The position numbers were made by a program, and so were the translations under genes. From NCBI GenBank assembly GCA_033239005.1, contig BSQZ01000006.1:5759501-5823500 (forward strand): a stretch of 64,000 nt of DNA, in the 5' to 3' direction. Source of the DNA: Lamellibrachia satsuma. Taxonomy: Eukaryota; Annelida; Polychaeta; Sabellida; Siboglinidae. Of this stretch, positions 1 to 56,517 are shown in pieces; position 1 is the stretch's first letter, and each line of letters begins with the position of its first letter. The notes beneath the pieces were generated by a model, which was given only the letters and a program-made list of their open reading frames with translations, had not been told where the DNA came from and did not search any database.

Positions 1-915
1 CAGTACTTAGTGTTACTGATAAATACATACATAAACCCCATATCTGCCAAATTATTACCTTCTTCAGAGGCCCCCACACAGGTCAGGAACAGCCTTGTCC
101 TGTGTGGAATGCTGCCACCCCTAGGACAAGTTTGTTGTTATCTGCTATTGATGTACCTCATGAGGTTTTATGCTGTATTAAACCTAATTGTAATGATGAC
201 ACTGGCAATCCCTACTAACGCCAGCAACACATCTTCTAAGCAGCATCCTGACATAATCTCCACGGACAAAATTCAACAGGACATAATCCCTAAGCTATGG
301 ACAAAATCCCATAGGACAAAATCCAGCAATATGAAAAATGGAAAAAATCTCATATTAATAAAAAACTGTAACAATAATTGTTAGCATAGGGAATATGTTT
401 CATCATCTTGTTATTGTGGCAAAAGTGGCTTCTGTTTTCTAGTTTTGTTGTGCCTAAAAGTTAATATTCTGAGCTAGGAGCACTGCACTCCTAAAGTAAA
501 AAAGGAGCTTAAGATATTCTGCATATTGCATTTTTCTTTAACATCAGAATGAATGTTTGGAAGCCAGTGCTATTTACAGTTGGTTCCCTTCAACTTCAAG
601 CCAAAACAAACACTACAGCTACAATCAATTTATGTGACACAGCAAGCATGTGTAAGTAATTATGTCTATGTGCGTAAAAATGCTTCATTCATATCAGGAT
701 GCTGCTAAAAATAGCTGTAATGGTATCCATGCTTATTGGCATGTACAAATGTGTGTACAAATATTCAGGCCCTACATATCGACATATTGTTAAATAGTGA
801 CCAGCAAGGTACTTCCGGAGCATTCTTGATGCCTTGGATGTCCCTGCCCTTGCTCCATTGAGATGTCTATACCACGGTAAATAATTGCTGTCTATCTGGA
901 CACTGATAATGGTTA
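1..915. other. no gene recognised
   Basis: AT-rich sequence at the window edge. The reading frame at 10-384 has no recognisable family. I see no splice-bounded exon or clear repeat. Confidence 0.5.
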
Positions 916-3273
916 GGTCATTCCGTGTCAAATGAACCAATTTTCAGGAAATTGATGTCTAAGAAAATAGACATCAATTTAAATTTTAACCAATGAATAA
1001 GTAGCTATACCTGAGCACTTCTGCAAAAGAACTAAGCAGTTACTGTGATTTGCATGCAACATGTCTGAACCCCCTATAATGTTTTCAGGTACTTCTAGCT
1101 TAAGAAGTTTACAAGCTACATATCTGAAATTTGCTGAATATGTAGACATATTGGCGCAGATTAACTATTTGCAAAATTCAAATGATAGGACAAAGGACAA
1201 TGGGTATACCGGGTGCATGAAAATGGAAAAGAACATTTTAATTTTTTTATTTCCGAGAGGGATTTCAGCAGTCTGTATTTCGTTGTTGTGTTACAGTACA
1301 ATGTTCAAATTGCCACCATCTATTGTCAAGGATACTAGTCCCAAGAGTTTTAGGTAAAAATACCATGGAACCTAAACGTTCCATACAAAAAGCTGATTTT
1401 TCGCCACAGTTGGATGAAAGGGTCTACAGTACCATTAACATATTAAAAATCCCCATGAATCCGCCTTGAGCAAAACACAGAATTCGAAATGGCATCCAAG
1501 ATGGCGGCAACTCGTTGATTAAATATATAACTTCTGAACCACTGCTAGAGGGCAAATGTTGGTGTCTAGGATAGGGTTTTCCACCATAGCACCACTAAAA
1601 GTTTTAGTAAAACATTCTAGATGCATCAAAACTTGCATTTATTTAACGGGCTCTTGGGACTCAGTTGCTCACGACTGCATGAGGTCTCCAGGTGCTCTGA
1701 AAGGAGTCGACACAATCACCTCAAGATGCTCGCACGACCACGCTGTGGTGGCAGTTGATTTCCTTCGGTACATATATTCACAGACGTCAAGATGAAGAGG
1801 GGTGCCCGGGTTATCAACATGGCTGAGCAGGCTCAAGAGCTTACCTTACTGTTCAATGCCAGCATGAAGCCACTACTACATCAGCACAGTTTTGTCAGGG
1901 GCCCAAGTTACCTTACCAACAAGACACGCCTAATCTCCATCATTGCACAATGTTTTGCAAATGATTATGTCCAATGCAAGCGGCTGAGGGGCACCCAGAG
2001 AGGCTGATTGTCTCAACAGCCCTGTTGTCGCTCCTGTGTCAACGTTCTTGACATCCTAGAGAAGATTGGAGCTCATAAGACCTTCCTGCTGTCTAACCAT
2101 GCTGTTTCTTGGTGTGACACTGTCAGTGCCCGTTAGCTCTGCTGCATAAAGTGAAGGAGAGCTTGGGGGGACATGCAGGTACCTTGAAGCTTTCATCAAC
2201 ACTGACAAAAAAGGAAGACAGCAGCAGCAGCTGTAGAAAGGTTCTTGACAATGCTGTACTGGGGGCACCAGAGGAGCACATTGAATGCCCTGGTATATAT
2301 AAGCTCTGTGGGAGAGTCATTGTGAAGTGTGAACTGTCTTCAGAATTCAGCTTGGAGACATTGCCCCCTCCTCCCCCCCCCCACTACTGCGGCTGCCCAA
2401 CAGCATTCCTTCTGCACATACCACAGTCACACTGTGCAATAATGGAGTGAAAACAACCTGCCTCCCCCTGACTGGGGCTAGTCATTGCAAGAGGATGTAC
2501 AACTGGGTCCTATAGCAAGTGACAGCCCCCCATGCTCAAGACAAACTCCTCCGCATGGTTCTTTGTAGTTATAAGGGCCATTGTAGTAAGGTCTGTGGAT
2601 GCATGAATACAGCTGTACTGAACTGCCCTCTGCTCATCCTGCAGTGTGGACAGTTACCTTCCAACAGATATACACAGGATGAATCTGCTGAAACCTAGAC
2701 ACGGTCGGGTTGATGGTAAAGCGTTAAGCAAGTGGTGTTGAGTATGCAGTAGTGTGAGTGTTTTGATAGCGTAGCATCTTGTTAAGGCAGATTGTCTGTA
2801 TTAGTACGTAATGCTGAATTGATTGTTATGATACTCACTGTCGTAAGTAATAAAATGGTGGGAATTTAATTGTACTGTAACACAACAATGAAATACAGAC
2901 TGCTGAAATCCTTCTCGGAAAAAAAATTTTCTTTTCCATTTTCTTGCACCCAGTATAGCAATATTCCTTTGCCCTATCATTCTTGAATTTTGCATAGATA
3001 ATCTGTTCCAATATGTCTACATTTATTAAAATTTCAGATATGTAGCTTGTAAACTTCTCAAGTTAGAAGCACCTGAAAACAGATAACAGTAAGGGGTGTT
3101 TTTTGGGGCGTTTACTCCCTGTTCACATTAAAGAGCGTTACATATACAATTTACATGCAAATCCTTAGTTTTTTGCAGAAGTGTTCAGGTATAACTACTT
3201 ATTCATAGTCTAAAATCTAGGCAAATTCTGAGACAAACTTTTTGACCATTGGTTGATTTGACACGGAATGACC
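916..3273. mobile_element. DNA element with about 400-bp terminal inverted repeats
   Basis: The left end (from 916, GGTCATTCCGTGTCAAAT) is the reverse complement of the right end (to 3273, ATTTGACACGGAATGACC). The match continues inward for about 400 bp: for example 1094-1130 (acttctagcttaagaag) against 3050-3072, and 1255-1300 (gatttcagcagtctgtattt) against 2893-2920. The core (about 1500-2800) holds only short open frames (1556-1795, 1792-2007, 2151-2450) of unknown family, probably remnants of its own coding region. No obvious target-site duplication. The superfamily is not determined. Confidence 0.8.
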
Positions 3274-3279
3274 CAGGTG

Positions 3280-3412
3280 AGTGTACACATAGCACCCCAC
3301 TGTACATATAGCACCCCACTGTACACATAGCACCCACTGTACACATAGCACCCCACTGTACATATAGCACCCCACTGTACACACAGCACCCACTGTACAC
3401 ATAGCACCCCAT
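3280..3412. repeat. minisatellite, 18-19-bp unit
   Basis: About seven tandem copies of a unit like actgtacacatagcacccc, beginning right after the right end of the long-TIR element. Open frames seen on the minus strand here are repeat artefacts. Confidence 0.9.
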
Positions 3413-3534
3413 TGTTGGCTGACTTGTGGATGAGGTAACATTTTTCCAAACAGAATACTTGAATTTTTACAATACCATCAAGACCACTACACATCATTTT
3501 TATACAACATATTCAAACCACACGGTAACACCCA

Positions 3535-3690
3535 TATCTGCATTCTCACCATACCCGCAACTGTACCCTTAACTGTAATTCTCACCATACCCTTAACTGT
3601 AATTCTCACCATACCCCTAACTGTACCATTAACTGTAATTCTCATCATACCCTTAGCTGTACCCTTAACTGTAATTCTCACCGTTATCCT
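3535..3690. repeat. degenerate minisatellite
   Basis: Tandem copies of units like ttaactgtaattctcaccat, 22-40 bp apart, with variable order. Confidence 0.85.
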
Positions 3691-5930
3691 ATTGGTAACC
3701 ATGAGTTTAAGCTGGGCAGTGTTAGATAATGAGCCATGCTGTATCATTTCTTGTCCTGAAACACAGAGCGCAGACGCTCTCTGGATACACCAGTGTCACC
3801 CAACCGCAGCCGCTCCTTTCTTCCCCGTTGCAACATTGCATGCAACATGTCACATGAAATTAATTTCACATTTATTGGAACTGCTGCTGTATCGCTGTCC
3901 CATCTGTGGCCAATTTAATGCTCCTGATGTGTTATTTGTCGCTTCGCATCACATCGAGGTGGTGGGGCATGTATATGTACAGGCAGCGAGAGATTGTGGT
4001 CCATGCTTTAGTGGTTGTGTTGATTGATGACATTCGACATATATTGCACTGCTTCCTACAGGTATGCAGGGGTGACTGTTTGTACCTCAATGTGTGGCAC
4101 CCCTTCAGACCCGTGGTCACCCCTTTGACTGCCTGATCCTCCAGGTATCTGTCATATTGTCTGCGGGGTGTAGACCACAACTATGTTCAACAGACCTTTA
4201 ACAAAGAACATGGCACTTAGGTGTAAAGAAGGGTTCTACACAGACCCTGTGGGGTATTGGCATGCGGGTGCCTGGTATCACAGGGGTGGAACCACTTGTA
4301 AAGGTCAAATCTAATATATTTTGGACATTTCAGACATACACATTTAGACATGTAGATTTTCTGCTGATGGGTTATGTGACCTATATAACAACATTGAACC
4401 TGTTGGAAGATGTACCCTCTGATTGATTAATTAATTAGTTTATTAGCTAAGTTTTAATGACCATTGAGACTGTTGTTACTATGCTAAGTACCAACTATGT
4501 TCTTTCCAAATTAAGTGGACTAAGACTGATTAAATGTTAAAAGTATTATGCAGTATTCTATTTTCATGAAAATGTTTACCCAGTAAAGATAAAGACGCTT
4601 ATATAGAAAATAGTTGTGCCGTTTTCTTCTTCGTTTGGAACATTTAAAAATTTTGATGGCAAATGTATTATTTTTCAAATGTTGCATTTGAAACTTAAAA
4701 TAATGTGACATTACAGGCAATCAAAATAAGAACAGTTGAGATGTTACTATATTTTTTATGATTTGTGTCTTTAATCATGTAGCAGAATTCATATCTGACA
4801 TGGACCCTGGATGTTCTATATGTTGTGCAGGTTTTTGAAAACAGTAGGTACTCAGATAGAATTCATTTGTTGACTTGGAACAAACCTGTTATTGTGCACA
4901 TTTAAGCTTTGTCCATCTGAAGTAAAATACAATATATTTAAGAAAATGACAGCATCATTGCCCCTTTGTGTGTGGGTTGTTTGGAGTGGGGTTTGTTGGA
5001 TATTGTCCTCTTGGGTGCTAGTGACACCCCCACTGCTAGTTCCTCCTACTGAAGCCACTGATTACAACTTAATCACACCTTACACATCCGTAGATCTCTG
5101 TGATTCTGTGCACTATTGTTGAAGAAGAGCATAACACTTGTGCCTTATAGTGACTCTTAGCTGTTATATTGTAAGGTTCTTGTACAGCAGATATATATGG
5201 GTCAGTTGGCTGAAATATACTTCACTGAAAAATGTTGTTATCTTGTTATGGTTCAACTCAATCTTGATCATATGTAGATTGCAAAAGCCTAGCAGTGTTT
5301 TTTTAAACACGCAACACTTAAAACTACAGATACTGTGCAATTTGGAGATGGGCCAATGGATTACACTTTTTAGGTTAGCTGTATATTTGTTAAAACTTAA
5401 TGTATCAACATTATAGTAAAATTACACCATTTAAGTTTGCGATCTTCATATAAGCAAATAATATAATGGGACCTGTTTAAGCTCTGAGGATGGCAACATT
5501 TGTAAGTCCTTTGTAAGCACATTTTATCGGTGGATGCATGTCATTTCTTTCATCAATATTGTGTGACAACTGACAAGTGCCATGCAGCAAGTACTGCTTG
5601 TGTGAGCTAAAGTAAACAGACCCATAATCCAGCGAATGTCTACCCCTGGTTCTTTCACTTGTATCTCTTGTAGGTGGGGCATTTTTTACCCATCACAATC
5701 TGTTTTAGACTACTTTTCCAATCTCCTTTAATCCCATGTGTAGTTCTTCAGTCAGTCATTCTTACCCCCATACTGCCATTCTTATCCCCACACTGTTCCA
5801 GTCCAACTGTCAGTTATGCCACAACAATTAATAGAATGAATTGCAACACAATAATTAGTTGTCAGTTTGCATTATCTTAACTCACTTCCTGGGAGGTATA
5901 GAGGAAACTGTTGTCAATAATCATCTCCTT
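3691..5930. other. no gene recognised
   Basis: Mixed AT-rich sequence. Short open frames (3692-4027, 4892-5122, 5138-5416) have no family resemblance I recognise and no splice-site context. The first coding exon of the ABCC1-like gene could be hidden here or upstream; it was not identified. Confidence 0.45.
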
Positions 5931-5964
5931 GTGCCACCTCTTTCTCATTCCAACATCCCAAACC

Positions 5965-6375
5965 CACAATGGAAGCCTCCCGGGAGTTACTTGGCAGCTG
6001 GGAGGTTCCCAGACACAACCTAGTATACATACTGTTACACATATTCTGTACACAGGAGGCTATGCAACCAATGGAAGCCTCCCGGGAGTTACTGGGAGGT
6101 TCCCACACACAGCCTAGTATACGATAATACATACTGTTACATATATTCTGTACACAGGAGGCTATGCAACCAATGGAAGCCTCCCGGCAGTTACTTGGCA
6201 GCTTGGAGGTTCCCAGACACAGCCTAGTATACATACTGTTACATATATTCTGTACACAGGAGGCTATGCGACCAATGGGAGCCTCCCAGGAGTTACTTGA
6301 CAGCTGGGAGGTTCCAAGACACAGTCTATAGTATACATACTGTAACACATATTCTGTACACAGGAGGCTTTGCGA
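5965..6375. repeat. tandem repeat, about 85-110-bp unit, four copies
   Basis: Four and a half copies of a unit with aatggaagcctcccgggag, ttcccagacacagcctagta and attctgtacacaggaggcta. The 144-residue open frame on the minus strand (5914-6348) is produced by the repeat and is not called as a gene. Confidence 0.9.
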
Positions 6376-7205
6376 CCAAACAAATGTTTCATTTTTTTGT
6401 TGAATTCTTTTAACTCATGCATTCAATGGAAAACGTAAAATATATGAATAAATAGCTCCTCAAGTAACAGATTGAGCAAAAGTAATTTTATTTGCACAGC
6501 ATAAAACATTGATTATAGAGTGGATGGAATGCTATACGGGGAGCTCATGACAAATATAAAATAAATTTTGGCAATATTGATAAAAAGTCAAGTTGTATGC
6601 ACAAGATATCAGTACCAAATATTTTATTGACAACAAACAAGTAGAGATGTGGTTTTCAAATACATACTTGTGATAAATGAATGTTAGTACTGACTTTCTC
6701 AGCATATAGGTCTATAGGTCATGTATGCAGTCTGCCCGAAAATATCCTATCTGTGGCAAATTGCACTACAAATATCCGTGAAACATTATTTAGCAATGTA
6801 CAATAATTAACTTCGTTACGTGAAATGCTGTGCAAATATGCATTGCCAAGACTGATTGGTTTGCAGAGTTGTACTAGGTGGAGGAACACATTGCACTGTT
6901 TGTCTCCACGCCCTTAACCAAGGACCCATTGTCCCATTATTGCAACAGGTTTTTTGAATATCGTAACAGGTTTTTGTTTTTCAAATAACATGACTCATGA
7001 CTCACTGGACTGTTTAAATTTAGAAATTGGCTATTGCCACTCTCAATTAACTCCTGATACATGTGTAACTGTTTTTTGTTTTGCTTAATAAAAAATTATA
7101 ACTGGTAAATTTGAAAATTTCGCAATCCTGGCTAAGGGCCAGTGTGTCTCTGTTTCTGGCCTTAATATTTTATGTATGACGTCAGATATTTTGTCTTTTT
7201 ACCAG
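6376..7205. other. AT-rich intron end upstream of exon 2
   Basis: No repeat or exon recognised. The final bases (ttgtctttttaccag) form the polypyrimidine tract and acceptor of exon 2. Confidence 0.5.
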
Positions 7206-50036
<42,831 letters not shown>

Positions 50037-51720
50037 CACCATCTGTGAGACGACCAACACAGCTACCACAACAACACAGGCTGGGGAAGCCAGTTTGCCA
50101 CCAGACATGTGTATCTTCTGTTTATTTATGTTCGGGTGTGCATGTTGTAGTATTTTCAGTTTAAAAGTGAATGATGTCTGTGTTTTTCACAGTGAAGGAA
50201 ACTAAATAACAAATGTCCCTTTTAAGCATTGTGGCGATTCTTGCAATGTTATGTCACATGTATTGTTTACTACATAATGTACCGTTTACTGTAACTTGCA
50301 TAAAACATGATTTGCAATAAAAAATCAGTTTACTGTAAAATACCATAAAGTACTGTTTAGTGTCAAATACTGTAACATGTACCATAACATATACTGTCTA
50401 TTGTAAAATACCACAACATATACTGTTTACTGTAAAATACCCTGTACCATAACATGTACTGTTTACTATAAATTGTACTGTTTGCCATAACATTTTATCT
50501 GATTTTTTTTAAAGAAATGATAACATAAAAGTTATTGCTTTTATAGTGAGTTGGTCATGCAATTTGATACAACAATGAAATGTTGTACATACTTGACAGA
50601 TGTACTGTTTTAATGCCACAAGTGACAACAATTGTTAAGTTGCATAATAGAGTTTAAACAGAGAGAACAAAGGCTCTCATGTTTAATAGAATTGACGGAG
50701 CAACAAAGAGCTGCTTACCTATGGTTGACATTTGTCAGCCCTTGTACCATCATTATGATGTGTTGAGTGTGTTAATGTTAATGTATTTGATGACGAATGA
50801 TGCTGTGCTTGTGATGCATTCATATAATTAAATAGGTTTAATTCTAAATATGTTTACTAGAACAATAATCAATAATAGGTTTACTTGAGGAAGTACAGCA
50901 TGAGCCTTGTTCAGTTGAACCAAATTCAAACACACACTGGACTCATTTCCTGATTGATAATGTTATAACAAGAATGCTAAAATGCATTTTATATATCAGA
51001 AAATGTGTGTTTAGACAAGGACAAACAATGCTGTTCTTTATGAAACAGCTATGTGTAACTGGATGTAGAAAGACGTGAATACTGACAGTTGGATATAGTA
51101 AGCAATTCATTATTTATAGCTATGTAATATTGATGCTTTTGAAGGCAAGATTTTATTTAGCAATATCTCACGAATGTATGTAGCATTTATTTACAATACA
51201 ATCTAGATACGAAGTTTTTTATAATATATTTTTGTAGTGTACATTGCTTTATGTGACAGTTTAGATTTATTTTGCATATAATGATTTAATTCAAGCAGGA
51301 CGACCCATATGTATATACGTTTAGTACCAATTCATTGTTGCCAGATGTTGCGTATTGCTGAGATGTTAGTTATCTGGAAAGCTATACACAAATAAAGTTT
51401 GTTCAAATTGCATCTCTGGGAGGAAGGCTCAGATTCATGATTATTGCAGTAGTTTACATTGGGACATAAGATAGAAGTTGTTTATGTATTCATGGAAATT
51501 TGTAGGGATTTCCAGGGAAATAAAGATTGTTATATATTTTCGTAGACCTGGTATGTGGCAGTGTACGTGGGTGGTATCTGTGTGTGTGGTAATGTCTGAT
51601 TCACTGTCAGTTTGCATGCATTTATATGGAGACAGTTGGTTTTGATATCGCCATATTCTTCATACAGAATGGATTATTATGTGAATTAGTTTTAATAAAG
51701 AAGACATTCATGGAGATATG
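50037..51720 (+). other. ABCC1: ABCC1-like 3' untranslated region and flank
   Basis: AT-rich sequence after the stop. AATAAA hexamers on the + strand lie at 50316, 51391, 51519 and 51694, so the transcript could end about 300 bp or 1.4-1.7 kb after the stop. Short tracts of the type TACTGTTTACTGTAAAATACC recur at 50270-50490. No reading frame of note. Confidence 0.45.
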
Positions 51721-54165
51721 ATTAACTAGTGTTATTAGTCTTCTGTGTATGTGGCCCATGGTGTGCATACATGGGTTCATTGTGGGCAGGAAATGCTAGG
51801 TTCTTGATATGCAGAATGCAGAGACAAATTAGTTCATTTAGTGTGCAGATTCTTTCATAGGTCACTACTAGTTAAAACACCCTCCTTAATTGATTTAGCA
51901 CATTGCAAATCAGGTTTGTTGATGTTCAATTAGTCTAAAATTATGTGCAGTCTGTTAAAGTACATAATTATAGCTTCTGCTATTTCCAAACTAGAGGCGA
52001 TATAACGACATTACGTGTTACTAACTGGAACATTTATTTCTCTCTTCACCTCCTGTACTGCAAATATCAACTGAACGTTTGTTTGTAACTGTAGTTGGTT
52101 TATGGTCTCTACACATACAGGTGGAACAACTTTTAGAATTTTTTGCCATTTTTTAGTGGAGCCGTTAAAAATTAATTGATTAGTTTGTCAAAACTAAATA
52201 ACACATTTGCACAAACGATTAGATTTTTTATGAAATTAGTCAGAAATGAGAGCACAAGCCTAATATTTCCCCTCCTATTTGCATAAATGTAAAATATATA
52301 CTGCTGACCTGGATAATCTGCCACCACACGGACTGCATACATTAGGCCATAGAGCTGCACCTGTATGCCCACTCTGTTTTGTAGTATTCCTTAGCAGTAA
52401 ATTTGATTGACTACCTAATACCTAACTATACAAAGAAACACCAATATTGTTAGGCACAGTTTATTGTGCACATTTCAGTGGCACATGCCAGATTACAAGA
52501 TTTGAGCAAATACTGACAACATTTTTAGCACAATTTAAGAGTACTGGTTGGTTAAACACGCTGCAGCACCATAATTGGTAGAAAGCATTCAACTGTTACA
52601 CGAGTTTTGTTACACGAGTTGGCACTTTTACAGTACTTGTGTAAATTAGTAAACATAGACATTATGCATGATGCTTTATAAAAATACAGATGTACGCACA
52701 GATCATACATGTTACATTATATAAGTTATGTATTGCTGTTGAAGAGGCAAAACAATGGAAGTCTGTTTTGTCTGCACCACGTGGTTGGATATGTTTATTA
52801 TACTAACTTCTATAACTTCTAACCTTGAAACATTTACTTTCATTGCTTTGATTCTTCAACAACATCACTGTAGAGGAATAAACAACATCAGAGAGGAATA
52901 AACAATATCACTGTAGAGGAATAAACAACATCACTGTAGAGGAATAAACAACATCACTAGAGGAATAAAAACAAAGTAAATTTTTGCAAGTTAGAATTAA
53001 GAGTAACGGACTTATATCCACTCTTCAACAGTGGTGTGTGTGTGTACGTGTGTGTGTGTACGTGTGTGTGTACGTGTGTGTACGTGTACATACATATATA
53101 TATACATGTATATACATACATGCATACATATACACACACACAATAACAACATAGTCAGAAAATATTTGACATGTTATTTACCTCTCAATAAACCTGTATA
53201 TATTCTCTATGAGATTAAAATAGTTTGAGAATAAAAAAGTTTCTTGAGAGGTAAATAATATGCAACAATTCAAGATACCCATCCATTCAAGGATGTCAGA
53301 AAATAGGTTTTATGAAAAATACTATAAATATTAATTACGAATGCATTAAAAGTGGCAACATCTGTCCCAAGTAAACAATGTATTCCTTCAGACCGTATTG
53401 TCTATATCAATGGTATTTAAATAACCTTCATAGCATAAGTTCATGACATGGTAGAAGTAGAAGAAGACCACATTGTCAGTCAGGAATACTTTGCGAAGAC
53501 CCCCCAGTGATAGTTGGGAGTACTTTAAAAAGACCCTGTGATAGTCAGGAGTACATTGAGAAGACCTCCTGTAAGTCAGTCTTGAATTCTCAGAGAAGAC
53601 CGGTGATATTCAGTTGTATTTTGAGAAGACCCCCTGTGATAGTTCTTCGAAAAGGCCCCTGCCCTGTGACAGGAGTTCGTATAGAAGACCCCCTAGTCAG
53701 CTGGAATGAAATACCAGCAGAATGAATTATAATAGGAGTTATCTAGATCAATCACAGCAGGGGGCAAAACATGGCAGGACCCACACTGGCAGAATCCTTT
53801 GTGTGAGCTGGACATGTAAATATGCCATGCAGACTCGCACACAGTAGTGTAATTATTTTCACCACTCTATACACTTAATTATACAATGAACACACTTGTC
53901 AGTCTACAGACAATTCACTGCAAACATTTTATATCGAGTAAGGTAAGATCAACTTAACATTCTTACTAGAAAAAGCCATGTTCATGGGTGTGATCTACAT
54001 GAAAGTGTGACTAAGTTTAAGAAACTTGGCTTAAATAAACCAATTTTAAGTTTATTGCTATGCATAGGTTAAGGAAATGTACCCCAGACTGGTTAACATA
54101 AACAGCTCCAGTTCAAACAAATGGTCTGCTTTGCAAAAGACCATGATATTTTATTCATATTTATC
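51721..54165. other. intergenic region between convergent genes
   Basis: AT-rich. It holds a 23-bp repeat (caacatcactgtagaggaataa, 52858-52970), a TG/TACGTG and CA/TA microsatellite (53032-53142) and a degenerate repeat of gaagaccccctgtgatagtc (about 28 bp, 53480-53700). No gene recognised. Confidence 0.55.
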
Positions 54166-54169
54166 TAGT

Positions 54170-54830
54170 TAATAAACCAGAAAGAAAGAACTGTCAGAAG
54201 TGTTGAAGAAATTGTTCCAAAGAAATTGCACACAGGCAGAATATATGGAGGGCTTACACCATGTATATGCAAAATGGAAATTAAATAAATTACAAAATTA
54301 AACAGACACATTAAGTAGAGTTACATTACAATTATAAACAAAACAACAACAGTTGGCAGCTAATATAAAATGTTTTACACGAATGTAAACAGAAAGTCTG
54401 ATAATTATATTATAATGTTGGACCATTCAAGCACAGAACCGGGTAATAGATAATATCAGAGGGCTTGAAATGGCAGACGACCTAAATGAGCACTTCAGTT
54501 TGGTGTTTACCAGAGAAGATACAAGTTTGTTTTCAGTATTGGGATAACAAATCACCTGGATAATTTAGAATGAAGTTAATATGCTTAGTATATAAGTTAT
54601 TACAGTAATATGTAACTTGTCACAGTAGTAAACAAGTTAATTTATAATTATTAGAAACATTAATTAGAGACCATACTTTATTTGGATAGGCAAATAAAAA
54701 ATCCATCTCAATATTTTATCAGACAACTACTTTCTTGAGATCATAACAAATATGGTATTAACATTAATTATAAAAAGATATATTTGCAATTGAATACTGA
54801 TGCTAAAACATAGAACAAAGAATAAGTTAG
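54170..54830 (+). pseudogene. decayed CR1 LINE fragment next to the FBXW10-like stop
   Basis: ttgaaatggcagacgaccta aatgagcacttcag (54463-54497) matches the CR1 copy at 47447-47480, and attagaaacattaattagag with accatac and tccatctcaata (54650-54710) matches 47834-47900, in the same order. Heavily diverged, no open frame. It probably forms part of the 3' untranslated region of the minus-strand gene. Confidence 0.7.
54677..54682 (-). terminator. possible polyadenylation signal of FBXW10-like gene
   Basis: AATAAA on the minus strand, about 155 bp after the stop codon. It lies inside a decayed CR1 remnant. Another AATAAA is at 54151-54156. Position alone supports it. Confidence 0.35.
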
Positions 54831-54836
54831 GCAGGC

Positions 54837-56517
54837 TTAAGTGACTTTACCAATCTCCGGAACATACGACTGAGATGCCTCCGTGAACGGACGCATATCA
54901 CAACCTTTGACCTTGGCAAGCCACGCTGCCCTCTGTTGCTTCTCAAACCTTCGTGTGCTCTTCCTCTCGTCAAGATCACGTCTGGTTGCTATGGCGACCA
55001 GCTCCTGCTCCACCTGTTGATGAGTGCGGAGTGTGAATGTAACATGTGACCTCATTGGGTCATTGTACTTGCTCACTTTGCCCTTGCCATCCGGCGACAC
55101 AAGTAGCGCCTCTTGGCGTTGTCGCTGGTGTTGCCTGAGGTCTTCGATCCTGGCGCTGAGGTTGGGGGAGTACATTAGCATGGGGACCATCATCGCGTCA
55201 GGCGACATTTGTGTTGGTTGTAGTTTCCTTCTAGGTGGCAGCACAGTTACTTTGCTTATATTGCCACGCAGCGATGCCTGCTTGGCCTTGCGCAACATGC
55301 GGGTGGTGGCGACACCTGGTTCTGGGGTGGGACATCGCAGAGTTGCCGTGTGAGGACGAAGTATCCGCGCCTCGGGGATGGAAGACGGAATGGACTTCTT
55401 ATAGAGACTTATGTGAGGCCTAGTTGTGACAGGGGTGGATCGATACTCTGTATCAATAATGGCTGCCACTGGGGTCACACCCCCCATCTTCACCCTACCC
55501 TTGTCATTCGCCCCACCCCGGGCACCCTGTGGCTTCCAGTCGGTGGCGTCCTCCTCCTGTTTCTCCTCAGATGGTCTTATTGGTGCCAGGCCGTGCTCTA
55601 TCATCATCTGGTCCAGGTGCAGCTCCTCAACAGGAACTTTAGTGCGCGGGTCAATCATGCCTGGCGAGGACACCGGCCGACCCAGATGGCGGCTGTACCG
55701 GAGCTCCTCCTCCCGTTTCATCAGCTGCATGTTTGCTGTTGCCTCGGTTGGCTTCATGGATGCCTGGATGGCGTTGATGCTCAGGTAGACAAAGTCAGGT
55801 GGCACGGGCTTGCCTCGGATGCGCATCTGAGAGCGCAGCAGAGACTTCACCTCATTCAGTCGGAGTTTCTTGCACTGAGGGATGCGTGGATGCTCGAAGG
55901 CCCACGACACTCGGCGTCGTGTGTCACCCTTTGAGTCTTCATCATTGGAGTCACCATCGTTGCCGGTGCGGATGCCATGCACCGTGGAAGATCGCGTTGA
56001 GGACTGTGCCTTGGGTTGGGCATGACCACTCGACTGGGCCCTGGGGTGAGTATGACCGATCGAGTACGTCGGCCGTGGCAATATGGTCACTGACTTGGCT
56101 GAAACGTTGACACCAACCGGTGGCATCTCAGACATAAGTGGACGGCGGTCATCTTGTCCGGCCGATGTTTGTAGCCTTGGTCCGGCACTGTGGATGCGTT
56201 GAGCCGATGCCATATTTTGTGAACTCAAACCTTTCGCACTGTGGGTTATCTGGTCGCATCGTTTCTGTGTCACAAGACGGGCTACCTCCTTGGCACCCTT
56301 ATCCTCAAGGGTGTGGTGCACGATCTTCGTGTTGCTTGCGCCGGCCTTCAACATGCGCTGGGCACGGATGTAGGAGTACGGTTGGGGCCGGATCGGGGTT
56401 TCTGAGTATTTGCTGTACTGCACCAGCGACGGTGTCTTGTCATTCTCGAGGGTGTAGTCATATTCGACCTGCTCAAAGTGCAGCATCAGCATGTTGCTGC
56501 ATGTGTTCACTGTGATC
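54837..56517 (-). CDS. FBXW10: FBXW10-like terminal exon, low-complexity C-terminal tail
   Basis: 1681 bp, minus strand, acceptor cctttgacag, stop TAA at 54837-54839. It begins ITVNTCSNMLMLHFEQVEYD, the segment after the last WD40 blade in FBXW10. The tail is disordered-looking and basic, with TRRRVSWAFEHPRIPQ, LRSQMRIRGKPVPPDFVYLS and INAIQASMKPTEA, and a stretch near the C-terminus rich in Arg, Gln and Glu (DLRQHQRQRQEALL). The codon usage and length of the open frame on a minority-GC background support it as coding; no domain recognised in the tail. Confidence 0.93.

Noticed and set aside
5914..6348. 144-residue minus frame.
   Set aside because: Due to a tandem repeat; no domain or splice context.
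55024..56515. Plus-strand frames of 100-194 residues.
   Set aside because: Shadows of the large minus-strand terminal exon, which has supported splice phase and family match.
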